From Pterobdella sp. o SKG-2022 (lineage: Eukaryota; Annelida; Clitellata; Hirudinida; Piscicolidae): a stretch of 64,000 nucleotides of DNA. A model generated the notes under the pieces. The model saw only the letters and a list, made by a program, of their open reading frames with translations, did not search any database and had not been told where the DNA came from. The stretch lies in the NCBI GenBank assembly GCA_964035795.1, contig OZ038321.1:4258804-4322803 (forward strand), read 5' to 3'. Shown here in pieces: positions 13,620 to 27,105 of the stretch (within the stretch, counting starts at the first letter, position 1; the number at the start of each line of letters is the position of its first letter). The position numbers and the translations under genes are program-made.

Positions 13620-15890
13620 TGTTAAGAGATGTCTTTATAATCAACAGACATTCTCACCTTCCACCTTATATATTAATTCTGTATGGTATTATATTGCATA
13701 TCCTAATACTGTATTGTATTCTATTATGCATAAGACATTTATAATAGGTTATATAAGTCTTAAAAGTTTTTGTTTTAACGCCGCTTTAATCATTCTTCTT
13801 GGTATATTGTGTTGAGTAGTGTTATCTGTTTTATGGGTGAAAACAATGCAAAAGTTTCTGAAGGTTTATAACAATTATTATTTGTGATGAACTTTTGGTA
13901 AGCTTTTGTGATGTGTTTTACCATAGTATTTGTATAATATCTCTTTTATGTGTTTCATCTATTGTCATTTAGTACTGTTAATTTATAGTGTTTTGGAAAG
14001 GTTTTTTTATCTTAACACATCTTTTACGAAGAGGTGCGTTTTATAATTTGTTTATGCATCAATACTAAAAATACCCAAATAATATTTTAGTGGCGTTGAT
14101 GTAGAAAATTGTAAGACCTTCGAAAAAAAAAATTGAAAAAAATAAAAATCGATAGAAAGGCTCAAAAAATGTTTGCGGTGACGCCACTACAATCATGATC
14201 TTTACAGTATTTCTATAAGTTGGGTCGATGATAAGTTTTAAGAGATTTGAAAAAATAATGGAGAGATTAAAAAGCAATACAAAATGCTTGTATCGTCATG
14301 AATTTTGTTGAACAACTCATAAGTTTAAGTGAAAAAAAAATATATTGTTTTGAGCATTTTGAAGTTTTATCATTATCTAGAACAAACGTTTTGCAAAATA
14401 TTTTTGAAAAATGTTTATAATATACATTAAATATTGGAAGTCTTAGTGATTATGGGAAACTTTATTTTGTCTTGTCGCTATTTCTAAAATTGGAGAATTG
14501 TTCGTCACATATTATAAAACAATTTCTGAAATCTTATATATTTCTCAACGAGATCTAAATAAACGTTAAAAACCCCTATATTAATAAGCACTATGATCAA
14601 ACTCCAAGATTTTATTTGTTTAAAAAACTGAAATAACAACTGGTCTCAAGCTTCTGCTTAGAATCGCTTCAAAATTGAATCTTCTTGTTAACAACTTCAA
14701 TACACTTTAATACACCTGTTACTATTTCCAGTGTGTTTGTTACCAACACATTTTTATAACAATCACATCTGATTCTCATTATAATCCCAGCAAATAATAC
14801 AAATACATGGCTACTCAAAGCAGTTTTATCTGTTAAACGCATGTTTCATCCTTAAATGCATGTTTTATGTAGTTCTGAAGTTATCTCTTATGTAGTTCTG
14901 AAGTTATCTCTTATGTAGTTCTGAGCTTTAAAAAAAGTTTCACGCCATTTAAAAGATACCTGTTTTACTCACACCAATACTGATAAAGTTTATAATCGAA
15001 TACTATTGGTCAAATTCTGAAGTAATTGAATTAAAAATTTTCTTAGCTTAAAATAATGTATTAAAACCATCAATATTAAATCTTAAACACTACACTTAAC
15101 TTATCCAATTACCAATAGACTCCCATGTTATTTTAGGTAGTTTCATCTTAAAGTTCAAATATCTCATTGATACTGAATTCCATTCATTTGAGACATTGGA
15201 GATGACATAAGGTATATACAGAAGTAAGATTGATAGGTCATTAAGAAAGCCTTACTGTCATGGGTTATCTTCTTTAGATTGTTAGTATCGACTGAATGAG
15301 TGTTTAACTTGTTAGTGGGATGTTTAATTCTTTTAGAGTTTGCATGATTTTGATTCCAAGTTTCGTTAATCTTTTTTTAAATATAAAAAAAAAATTTTAA
15401 TGATTTATGTTTTTAAATTTGAAAAAAATTTGGAATAAAAATTTTTGAGAATAAAATATTTTTTAAACAAATTGAAATTGAAAAATTAGAAAGTTAAACA
15501 CATCTCGCATTCCCATTGGACAAAAACTTTCTAAACCACGCCTTTTTTTTGTTCATTCTTCTGTTTTATTGGTCACTTTTGACTAATGATTGACTTAACT
15601 TGACGTTCAGAGTTAATTATCAAACTCAAAAGTTATTGAAAGTTAAGAATAGTTCAAATGTCATCTGAGATAGTGTGATGTCGGTAAAAATTAGAATCAA
15701 AAAACTGAAACTTGAAAAGCTCATTTGAATATAACAGAATATAAGATTAACTAAACAGCTTGATCCGTTTGTGTAGAAAATTGTTCATGTATAATTCTGA
15801 GAGATTTTGAAGCTTCCAACCCAATGATAGTTTCTGAACTTTTTCAAATATACGATCAATTAAGTAGATCAATTCATTTATGCAAAACTT
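13620..15890. other. Intergenic; one short 23-base tandem duplication
   Basis: No gene was recognised. At 14868-14927 the unit TATGTAGTTCTGAAGTTATC plus CTT is repeated two and a half times with no mismatch, indicating a recent duplication. The rest is unstructured AT-rich DNA. Confidence 0.4.
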
Positions 15891-15931
15891 TTTACTTACA
15901 ACTTCAACCTCGGCATGGATACCTGCATTAG

Positions 15932-16106
15932 AATCCCTGGAAAGGTGAGCCTCATGTTGAAGCCATGTTCAGAAGTGAGTATCATGGAAATGGAGGTGAG
16001 TTTGTGGGCTAAGAAGCCATTGAAGGTAGGTTTGTATCTGAATGTGGAAGAGGAGAATACAATCAATGAAACTTTGGAAGTTTTTTCCAACCTGGATTCT
16101 AACGAT
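15932..16106 (+). CDS. prdm14: Tentative upstream exon of the PRDM14-like gene (start of PR domain)
   Basis: This open segment ends at a strong donor (GAT|GTGAGT at 16106/16107) in phase 0, which is the phase required by the exon beginning at 19361. It contains VSLWAKKPLKVG, resembling the WAKKPIPKGT stretch near the beginning of PR domains. The acceptor is less sure: I chose CATTAG|A at 15931/15932, but the frame is open back to about 15864. Two internal donor-like sites (GTGAGC near 15945, GTGAGT near 15996) leave room for alternative splicing or a different exon limit. Confidence 0.5.
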
Positions 16107-19100
16107 GTGAGTTGATTTTGAGATTTTGATTTAATGATTAAGACATATCGTATTGAGGTTTTTATGGTTAAACTGGGGAAGTGTTTGAGTTTTAGTCAAG
16201 ACGTGTGGGTTCGAATCTTGGTACTTCTTTAGCGCCTTAGTCGCTTGTTATAATATACATTAGAATCTTGTTATGTTACTAACGTAAATGACAAGACTTT
16301 TTAAGAAATCATTCATGGCGAAGTATGCTAGACTAAAATTAGCTTCACAGATTCATTTTGAGTATCATTTTCTTTATCTAAAAATATCGTGAAATAAAAA
16401 TTTTTCAAAGCCGTGGTTTTTGTTGAGTTTTTCTCATATGGAAACGTTATTTTATAGTATCTATATTTTAAAAGTCAGCATTATTTTCATTTTTTGTTGC
16501 TTCTATTGTTGAATATATTTTGAATCTTTTTTTAACTTTAACCGAATTATTATTAGGGCAAACAAACTTTATTGAAAAAAAAAACGCAAGGAAAATTAGG
16601 GAAAAATATTAACCAACGACAAAACCAAGTTTTTTTTCGGTAGGTTTTTACGAGCAGCTTTCAGCACCAAAGCTCAATTTTGAAAAGACAAAATCAAAAC
16701 AATCAATGGAAAACTGAAAAAACACAAAAAATAAATATGTGATTGAAAATTTTATAACTATTTAAGACTATCTCTCTAGTTCTTTCCAGGCTTGACTATT
16801 GTAACTTTCTTTTTTGTGGACTTCCAAACTGTCTCATTTCTAAGTTGCAATCTCTTCAAAATTGCGCTGCCAAAATTGTTCTTTAAGCCGACTACTATTC
16901 TTCATCTCGTGCTTGTCTCGATCGCCTTCATTGGTTACCGGTCGTACAAAGAGCTGTTCAAGTTACTGTAGCTCACCGTTAATATTCTATATTTCAATCA
17001 GCCGGCTTACTTATATGAGCTTTTTTCTATCAGACAAACTCATGAGTTTCTCAGATCCTCGAACTCTGGCTTATGGCTGCAGCAGCCTGTCTCTTCTAAC
17101 TCTTTTCCATATCGCTCTTTTTCGCATATCGCCCCTCATTTATGGAATTCTCTTCCACTTGATCTGCGTCTTTCATCTTCCCTTAAACAGTTTCGCAAGC
17201 GTTTAAAAACGCATCTTTATAGCAGCATCTCTCCGCTGTAGTTTCTTGGACTACACAAGCGCCTCTGCAGCAAACCTTGTTTGCAAACTGCCCGCTTTAC
17301 AAATGAATAATAATAATAATATTGTATTGGTATTCAAAAAACTTTATTTTCATCAAAAACTAATTTTTTCAAAATAGTCTCAAATTTTTTCTTGTTAACA
17401 CTTTTTGTCATTCGGATTTTTAATAGCATATTAATGAAGAGTTTATCTCGAAGCGCTAGAAATCGATTGCTTCACTTACCATTTACACCATTGAATTCAA
17501 TACAAATCAAATGAAATTTATAAATATTATAGAAAATATACGACTATGTATGAATATAGAGCATATGAATAAATTTAATCAATTTAAATTATTTTACTTA
17601 TATATATAATTTTTTTAAATCATTTAATGAAGTATACAGTTGGTATTTAAATTTTAAAATCACGGTACTTTTTATTTATTATTTTTTTATAAATTTTGAA
17701 ATAAATTCACTTTTAAAAAATAATTTATTATTAATTTGATGGATATCTTTATATTATCAAATAATGAAGATGAATAATAAACTATATGAGCTATAAATCT
17801 TTATATTATTACTAAAATTTGAATAAAAATAATAATATCAATAAAAAATAAAAAAAATAATAATCCCAATAATAAGAATAAATATGTATTAGCTATAGAT
17901 GTCTGTATGTGATCATATAACAACGATAAATATCAATACGAAATACATCCAAGCTATGTAGACCTCTGTATATTGTTAAGAAGTGGTGGTGGAGTTATTG
18001 AAAGGTGGATTGTTTATGGAAGAGTTCATCTGGAAAGGCTAATGAGACAATAATATAAATAATAAGATAGTTTTGAATAATAAGAAAAATGATTTATTTA
18101 TGAGTCGAATATATTAAATACCGGATAACTTTTATACCAAATTATTTAATGCTTTTTTGAGAATTTATAAAAAATTGCTAAATTTTGAAAAATAATTATA
18201 ATTTCGAAAAAAAACATAGAAATACAAAAAAAAATAATAAGGAGCATGAATGGGAAGTATAGTAATAGAAAAAAGTACTAATTGTAAAAATAACAGACTA
18301 CTACCATTAATAATAATACTGCTTATAATAATAGTAATAATACTACTACTAATAATGATAGTACTACTAGCACCAGCCACACCACCACCACTAAACTACA
18401 CCACGTGATGAGAACAGACGTCAAAAGTGAATTTTAATAGGAGTCTGGCCTCAGTGATTAAAAGGAACATCAAGGAGCAAGGCTCTAATGCATGCCCAAT
18501 GAATTATCAATAACAATGTTTTCCTCACCAGCTTCGTTATCAATAAATTCATCGATAGTGTTAATAGCAAAGAAATAATTGAGAATTTTATCAATAGACT
18601 TGTTGGAAATTTTTATATACTTTAAAAAGAATTATTTTCATAAAAGTAAGTTCCAAAAATTACTTTTGGTCATTATTAGTGTTGCAATTGCTTAACACTT
18701 GTAATAATTCTATTATTTTGGAAGTCTTTGTATAATATAACATAACATTATATACTGTATCAAGACAACAGTCATTCTCTCAAAATTTGAAACGCATTGA
18801 AATCATTAAAGAAACTTCGTTGCATTATCAAAGGAAACCCTATGAAGCATTTTAAGCTTTTGCTATGGTCAGTGGTTGTTGATACTTCTAGGAACTTTAC
18901 TACTACTATTAAGTCGCTTGGGTATGTAGCCATGGGAGAGAATCGGCGATAAGTTGCTTTGTTGTTAGTCTCTTGGGTTTGAACGTTTATCTTTCGAAGG
19001 TGATGTAGTATCAATTAGGAGTCTTGTGTGAGTGATTATGGGTATTTCAAGTTGGTTTGTTTCATGAAAACTATATATTTTTTTGTTATAAATAATTTTT

Positions 19101-21772
19101 TTCTGAAAAATTTGAATACCAAAATTTTTTTATAGAATACCGATTTTAACCGTTCGAAAATTTTATTTGCTTCAAATACAAAATAATAATGTGAAAACTT
19201 AATTTTATATTTTTATAGATTTAAAAAAATTATTTTGATTTTTATGAATAGCCCATTAACCGCAAAAGCTTTGTACTTTAGATAAAAATTTTGAAAATCC
19301 CAATACTATTGAATCACAGCCATATGAGATACTCATAATGAGAACACTATGTTTCCTCAGATAAGACATAAATTTGGATGCAAAGAAGAAGTGAGAGAAG
19401 TAGAGGGAAGAAAAGTTAGACAATGTAACTGGGTTCGATTTCTTAGATCCTCCAATGATGTTTGTGAAGTTAATGTCATCGCTCAAATTGTTGATTCTGT
19501 TCCCATGTTTCAAGTGGTCAGACCCATAAAAGTGTCAGAGGAGCTTGTGGCTTTCTTCGATGAAGAATCACTTCCAAAATTGAAAATTTCACAGCCTAAA
19601 ATGTCACTTGTAAGTGACACCGGATTAAAAGAATTCTCAGTGAGAGAGTTGACGCAACGACTCAAAAAACTGGTGAAAAGCGAGTCGAATTACGATCGAG
19701 AAATCTCTTTAGAGGAAAGTTGTAAAAAAAATTATAGACATGATGAAAATGAGCTTTACCCAAGCAACCAAGAAAACTTGAAGAAGTTGATTGATAGGAG
19801 CATTATTTCACGGCATTCCTTCAGATCATTCTCTTCTTCCGGTTATTCTTCTCTCTACGACCACTCTAATCATCAATTTTTTTTCCAGGTATACCCTTTA
19901 TTGATTTTTCTTTGAAAAAAAATATTACATTAACGGAATTAATTTATACGAATATGTCTATTTAAAAATTAATTTTTATCAAAACTAACATTTAATCTCA
20001 AATATAACAATTATTAGCCGTTAGACTTAAGGTTTAATCAGGCTTATACAGTCGGGGAAAAGGTGCCAAGCCAAAAGACACATCACACACCATATGGCGA
20101 TGAAGTATCAATTGACAACTGCATTGGAGAGAGTGATACAGATGTGGATGTTGAAGTCACAGATTCAGAGCCTTCTTCACCTTACTCTTCACTCAAGTTC
20201 TCAACTCCTATATCTGCCTCTAAATGCCAACCTCCAAACCTAACTACTCCGAGTTTTGTTGCGTCTGATCAACGGCCACAGAGAAAAAAGAGTAAAAGCT
20301 GGTTTCCATGTAAAGTCTGTGACAAACGATTTGATAGGCCTTCTCTTCTTATAAGACATATCAGAATCCATACCGGTGCGTTTATATTTTTTATGAACAA
20401 GTTTTATATACGTGAATAATTCAAAAAGTTTATGATGAAATGAACATAACATGAAGTTGAATATTTTGATATAATTTTATGAAAAAACAAGTGTTTTACA
20501 TGAGAATGTGAGTTTGTCTCATGAATGTTTGGTTTAAAAAGACTCATTATTTTTTTGCATCTAACATAAAATAAATAATAAACAAACACAAAAAATATCT
20601 TGATTATTTTAAGTAAAACATCAAACCTTACAAAGGAGAAAAGCCTTACGAGTGTGATGTGTGCAGTAAAGCTTTCTCCACCTCCAGCTCTCTAAACACT
20701 CATCGACGCATCCACAGCGGTGAACGACCCCACAAATGCCCCGTCTGTGATAGGCGTTTCACTGCCAGCTCCAACCTGTATTACCACCGTATGACTCATG
20801 AAAAGGTTCAAGTTTTATGTTTTTTTGATCTAATCGTGTACTACTAAATGTAGGAGTTTTAACCCGAAAGTAACGGGATCGATTCTTGGTAAAGACGGTG
20901 TTTCAAAGATCCAATATTTTATGCCTTTGTTTCATAATGTTATATAACTCTCATGATAAATAATCCGTCAGGAAAAACCACACAAATGCACAACCTGTTC
21001 TAAATCCTTTCCTACCCCTGGAGATCTGCGTAACCACCAGTATACCCACAACGGAGAGTGGCCTTTCGTATGTTCTCAGTGTCACAGAGGTTTCAGTAAG
21101 ATGGCCAATTTAAGAAGCCATATGACGGTCCATTTTGGTTAGTTTTTATTACGCATCAATTGCGCTATTGAAACCTCAGTTGGAATGACTTAATACTCAA
21201 CTTACTAACTATTTAACTATAAATCAAATTGGAATTACATATTTTATGGGTATTTTATTTTTTTATGAATAGCAATTTGTTTAAATTTGGTTTACTATTT
21301 TCTTTAACTAAACATAAATTTTAGCTGATTTTTTCAATCTTCAGGCGAATCTCCCACGCAATGTTCCAAGTGTTTCACATGGATGAAGGCAGGAAAAGAA
21401 GACAGATGCGTTAAATGCAAGGAATCGTATCCAAAAACTGTTAAAGATGAAGTCAAATTAGCTTCAAACAACAAAACAATAGAAAAAACTCAAAACGAAA
21501 ATTTTACAAAACCAGATATGAAATGTTACAAAAGCATGAAGAAAACCGAGAAGAAACATTCTACCATTTTCAGCATTGAATCTCTTGTAAGTACTGAAGC
21601 ATCAAAACAGAAACTAGACATCCTACCGCCAAACTATCTCAAACGAACCAATCCTCAACCTTTTGAGTTTTCTCTGGGTTATTCTCAGTCTTTTCAGCGC
21701 TGCTTATTCCCTTCGATACCTGATATCAAGACTTCTGTACAGCCTTTGAAGAACCCTTATTATAATGAGTAA
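15932..21772 (+). CDS. prdm14: PRDM14-like PR-domain zinc-finger transcription factor (multi-exon)
   Basis: Likely exons: 15932-16106 (tentative), 19361-19888, 20042-20375, 20636-20805, 20972-21137, 21345-21772; all junctions are GT-AG and in phase. The first two encode a PR (SET-like) domain: VSLWAKKPLKVG at the start, then CNWVRFLRSS and KVSEELVAFFDEE, matching the family's NWMxFVxxA and EELLVWY motifs. Exons 3-5 encode five C2H2 fingers with TGEKPY-type linkers. Their signature phrases FDRPSLLIRHIRIHTG, FSTSSSLNTHRRIHSGE, FTASSNLYYHRMTH and FPTPGDLRNH follow the vertebrate PRDM14 series closely. The sixth finger expected in vertebrate PRDM14 is degenerate here (CSKC...CVKC, no His pair). 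The tail of about 130 residues is unique. PRDM14 family members act in the nucleus as sequence-specific regulators, known for pluripotency/germ-cell and neuronal roles in vertebrates. The true N-terminus and start codon were not found. Candidate poly(A) signals lie near 22035 and 22076. PRDM membership is certain and the PRDM14 assignment likely. Confidence 0.85.
16175..16262 (+). other. tRNA-like relic (B-box only)
   Basis: GTGGGTTCGAATCTTGG near 16208-16226 fits a tRNA T-arm/B box, and GGTTAAACTGGGG upstream is a weak D-arm. No clean cloverleaf forms. It may be a decayed SINE head within the first large intron of the PRDM14-like gene. Confidence 0.25.
16768..17325 (+). mobile_element. 3' fragment of an L2/CR1-type LINE inside the PRDM14 intron
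   Basis: The + strand translates, across several frames, to typical C-terminal reverse transcriptase sequence of CR1/L2/Rex LINEs: SRLDYCNFLFCGLPNCL, SKLQSLQNCAAKIVL, LDRLHWLPVVQRAVQ, then wNSLPLDLRLSSSLKQFRKR-like coding and KTHLY near 17205. The 3' end carries GCAGCAAACCTTGTTTGCAA and CCGCTTTACAAATGAATAA followed by a short (TAA)n tail. Stops and frameshifts make it non-functional. It is 5'-truncated, as is usual for LINE insertions, and in the same orientation as the host gene. Confidence 0.85.
17330..19360. other. prdm14: Remainder of PRDM14-like large intron
   Basis: Intronic if the exon at 15932-16106 is real. It holds AT-rich sequence, a short patch of (TAATAATAC) variants around 18300-18370 and no recognised gene. 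The acceptor at its end is TGTTTCCTCAG|ATAAG. Confidence 0.4.
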
Positions 21773-23279
21773 ACCTTTTGAAATTGTGGACTGCTGAAAA
21801 AAATTTAAACTGTTTTTTGCTGTTAAGCATAATACCAAAATTATTTTTATTTGAATTAACTTTTAATGTTATTTTCTTACTTAACGTTTATTTTATACAT
21901 TGTGTATTTAATTCATTCGCTGTAATAATGAGATACATTTAAAAATTTTTTGTCGTTCATATCATTGTTTTTGATTATATTTATTTCCAACAAACAAATT
22001 ACACATAACTTATTTAACATGAGAGTTTTTGAAAAATAAATTAATGTGAAACTCGTTAAGATTTCGGCATTTTTCAATAAAATACTTTAAAATTTTTATT
22101 TTTTGTTTATTTTTTTATTATATAAAAACTCCAAAAACTTTTCAACTTGCTAACTTCATCTGTTTTCATGTTGTGTAACATTGAATTCCATGTAGATAAT
22201 GTGTTACTTTTTGACACTTAACTAAAACAACAATACGATACCTTCTCTTTTAACTGTGTAGTATACATAAACTAAACTTGTAAACACACAGCGTAAAATT
22301 AACGTGAGTTTTATATATATATATTTTTTTTTTGAAAAAAAAATTTAGTTAAAAGTGACATTTTTTATATTTTTAGTAAATTATTAAAAAATAATATTTT
22401 TGCAACTAATTTGCATTTAAATAGAAAAGGTTAAACTTTACCAAAGAATTAGTATCAGTGAGATAACGAAAAAAAAACTGGAAAACAGCATGTTTTTGGG
22501 CGTTTCCGGTCGTAATTATGTCTGAAACTGGTATTATAATGTGCTTTTTTGTTTTCATATCAGTTTTTATCAATGGCTTGTAACTATTTGGTTTGTGGTG
22601 TAGATGAAATTACTTCAATAGCTTGTAAAAACAAGCTTTTTAGATTTAGATTTGTATTATATAAAGTTTATTTATTTATGAGTTTGCTCACAATAATATG
22701 AATACAGTGGCAATAACTCCAAAGGTTTTTAGACCACAATGTTTGATCTGTATTAAAACATTTAAATTGCATCACTACTAGTTAAAAGAGAATAAAAATT
22801 GTTCCTAATTATTTCAGATTTTTGAAAAAAATTGGGTTTTTTCTCTAAATCATTTATTAAAACTAATAATCTAGAACAACAAACATGCATAATTTTTTAC
22901 AAACTAAGAGCTTAATGTTATTTCCAAAGGTCTTTTGAAAAGCAACTTCAATAACATTGAACCCAACGTTTTAGACTCCCGTTGTTGTAGAAAGTTTGGA
23001 AAAATTAATCCCACAGTTAAGAAAAAAGACGTGGTGTTATGAAATATGGTATTTTTTCAGTTTTTTTTATTTAAAAAAATAATGATTAATATTTTATATA
23101 AAACAATTTGATTGAATGAGTGTTTTTTAGATGTGTGATAGCTTGCAGAACTTTAATTGGAAATAATTAATTTTTGCATATGTTTACCAGGTCAATGATG
23201 ACTAATTTATCTGCAATAATTTATTAATTATAGTTTCGTATTTAACAAAATTTATTTATTGCTTCATTAGTTCAAAAGT
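21773..23279. other. 3' flank of PRDM14-like gene, nothing else recognised
   Basis: Probable 3' UTR to roughly 22.1 kb (AATAAA at 22035-22040 and 22076-22081), although AATAAA is common by chance at this AT content. No gene or transposon was recognised beyond it. Confidence 0.35.
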
Positions 23280-23530
23280 TACATAACAAACAATACAATA
23301 CAATATAATGTAGAATTAAATGATAAAACATAATGCGTATAAAAAAACAATACAATGTTAAATGAATACATTTAATGAAATATAAATCAAAAACTATGAA
23401 TTATATAACGCAAAAGAATAAATTATGGACATTAAAATATGAAATAAAATAATTAAATGTATATATAAAAAACAGTATAAGGATAAAACTTGAATTAATA
23501 CAATTTTCAAAAATACAATGCAAAGTAAGA
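23280..23530. repeat. A-rich degenerate ACAAT/ATACA repeat
   Basis: ACAATACAATACAATATAAT and variants. This is the reverse complement of the TTGTATTGTA pattern at 9.5-10.1 kb. Simple low-complexity DNA. Confidence 0.5.
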
Positions 23531-23810
23531 CACTATTTAATATAAAAATAGCGAAAAATATACTATAATACAAAACAATACGATTAAAGGGTACAACATA
23601 TGGACACAATGCATAACTAACGAGGAGCCAAGTGGTGGTTTTGTTACAGTGTGCTGAAGTGACATTTGAATGCGAGGTATCCCTTTTCTTCTTATGACGT
23701 AATCAGAAATGTATAACAACAAAAAAAAAATAATAATGAAACCATAAAAAATAATAGAAAAAAAATTATAATAGTTGCAAAAGATTATGCTGATATTATT
23801 AGTATTGTCA

Positions 23811-24668
<858 letters not shown>

Positions 24669-26499
24669 ATGCAAAAACAAAAATAATAACAACAATAAAA
24701 ATAATACCATAACAATACAAGACCCAAACTCATTGAGACGCTATGACGCAACCAAGCGTGTGGGTTGCACAATATTTTTGCTGAAATGTAATCATATTAT
24801 CAATACTTTCAATACTAAATGTTGATAATAGTTGGAATAATACCTTTAATATTAGTGTGGGTTAAGATGGATTACTTAATATTTTGTTTAAAAGTTTATG
24901 TTGTTGTAAGCATAGTTTACCAGAGACATAGATTCATGTTATTCCATCATACGGGTAGCTGTTATGACTATCCTGAAGTGAAGCTGATTTAAACCAAAAA
25001 AAATTCTAGAAAATTTTTTTTTGGGTTTGTAATAAGGAAAAAAGCAGCAGTTTATTATTTGGAAATATAATTTCAATAGTTGGAAAAAAAACTCTTATCT
25101 AAATAATCTTTGCTCTCAAAATTTTTACATGCCATGATTGGTTCAAACCTGCTTCATTCTTATTGGTTCTTTTCAAGGGATTCATTGCGCTCAACAAAAC
25201 AGTTTCAACAAGTTGCCACAATGACTCAAACTTCGTGATAGTTATAAAAACTTGTATTCGTTTCAGGTTTTTTGGAAGTTATGAGGATGCAATAGATTCA
25301 ACATTGAAACACCAGTATTCTATAGTCAGCATTGAAAAGCACTGAGTTTCACTAAAATTTGGAAGAATCAGAATCTTAAACAGTAATAACATTTATGTGG
25401 GTTAATTAAGAGTTATAGAGAACTTATTCTTGATAGGACTTTCAAAACTCACATTACTGCATATATAAAACAAACGTATGAAAACTTTTTATGAAATCTG
25501 TTTTTTTGTTAGGTTCATTTATTTATTTTAATTAAACAAAAAAATGTCATCGAAAATATAGAAACTTGATATTATTCATTAATAAAGTGAAAAAAACTGG
25601 TACTAGAGATGATTCTCTACGGGTCCTTTTTTGCTTTTTATCGTTAGATGTCACCACACTAAACTACATTCAATAATAAAATTTTTTTGTTACAACAAAC
25701 TTTAAATATAGGCTTCTGCAAGCCTCTTTTCAGATTTTTTGGTCCAAATCTTTTCAGCACAGCTCCGCAACTTCTCGATTTCTCTCCCTTACCATGTTAG
25801 CACAAAAATACTCTCAAAAAATTCTTTGTTTATACGATAGCCTACCCAATAAAAAAGGGGATTCTATAAAATACAATCTTTCGTTATTTTATTTAAGACC
25901 CACACTTCTATTTGAAAAGGTTGTTAATTTGCTGATGAAATGATAAAACCAATTAATACTACTTATAATGTTAATTAAGTCGATATGACTAGGAAAATGA
26001 TTTATAAGTTTATTAAGGCACGAAGCTTTACAATTGAATACAAAATCTTTATGATAGAAAATAATCCCATTGTAAGGTGAACCAATTTGAATCAAAATCT
26101 TGAATTAAATAAAAACATTTCAACAAAATTTTGTTTCAAAATTGTACTTTAAAAGATTAAAATGTATATTTTTAAATAAATAATACAATACAACGTTTTT
26201 GTCCAGTATGCAGTATAGGATGATCAAAACAAAATGTATTTAAATAAAATTCAACAAAAAAAATACCCAATAGAATTTGAATTAGTAACTAAAATTTTAA
26301 CTTTACAAAGACATTTTAATATCAGTTTCTTTATATTGCATAACACAAAACCCATGAAATGGTGGAAACAAGAAAGCTTTGAGTTTGTCACCGTGGACAA
26401 TACAACAAAAATAACTGCCATGTTAAAATATAATTTTCATATAATTATTATTATAATTTTTCATTACTACTATTCATTTTATAAATAATCCATACATTT
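24669..26499. other. Intergenic, nothing recognised
   Basis: AT-rich sequence with short frames lacking known motifs. No splice-bounded exon was found on either strand. Confidence 0.4.
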
Positions 26500-26905
26500 A
26501 AACATGGAAATACTCCACAAACTCATTAGTATTATTAAAATTTTTAACACCATAACATACCTGAATCACTAACACTAACCCAAAAATAACTGTAATAATA
26601 CAAATACTCACATGCCCTAAACCCCTATAATATAAAAAACATACACAGTCTACTGTATTCTATTTTAAACACAAACATCACCACAGCATCCTCTTCTCAC
26701 ATAACCACTCCAACACAGACTTACATCACTTGTTTATTACTCACACTTTCACCAACATACTTATACCAACATCATTTTCTCATCACATATGACCTCAACG
26801 CGCACATCACAACATCACTATATTCTCACTTAGATCCACAGAAACACACTCACCACAACACTACTCCAATATCACACAAGTAACCACCTCAACACCTGTC
26901 CACCA
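26500..26905. other. G-poor, A/C-rich block downstream of the Wnt stop codon
   Basis: The + strand is almost free of G for about 400 bases, with many CACAACA/CATCAC phrases. In the sense of the Wnt gene it is G/T-rich, adjoins the stop codon at 26906-26908 and would be 3' UTR. No clear repeat unit was found. Confidence 0.5.
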
Positions 26906-27105
26906 TCACACCTTACACGCGTATTCCTCAAAGGAATTTTGACAAACACTACACGTTACGTTACAGCACCAATTAAACTTACATTGGCATCTGTAATCTA
27001 CCACTCTTACAAACGTATCGTAGCCTCTTCCACAACATATCATGCCGCACGAGTCTAGCGCTATGCCATCCAATTTACACAATCTCCTTCCAGTTCCGGG
27101 GATAT
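26906..27105 (-). CDS. wnt: Wnt last exon (cysteine-rich C-terminus)
   Basis: Begins after an ACACAACAG acceptor, with two bases completing an Asp codon, and encodes IPGTGRRLCKLDG, CGMICCGRGYDTFVRV, CQCKFNWCCNVTC and YACKV, then TGA. Twelve cysteines fall in 65 codons. It fits the Wnt C-terminal cysteine-knot subdomain that contacts the Frizzled cysteine-rich domain. Confidence 0.93.

Noticed and set aside
16862..17206. 114-codon + strand frame in the PRDM14 intron
   Set aside because: Out-of-frame reading of the L2/CR1-type LINE fragment, not a separate gene.
20870..20905. B-box-like CGGGATCGATTCTTGG in a PRDM14 intron
   Set aside because: No cloverleaf can be built around it.
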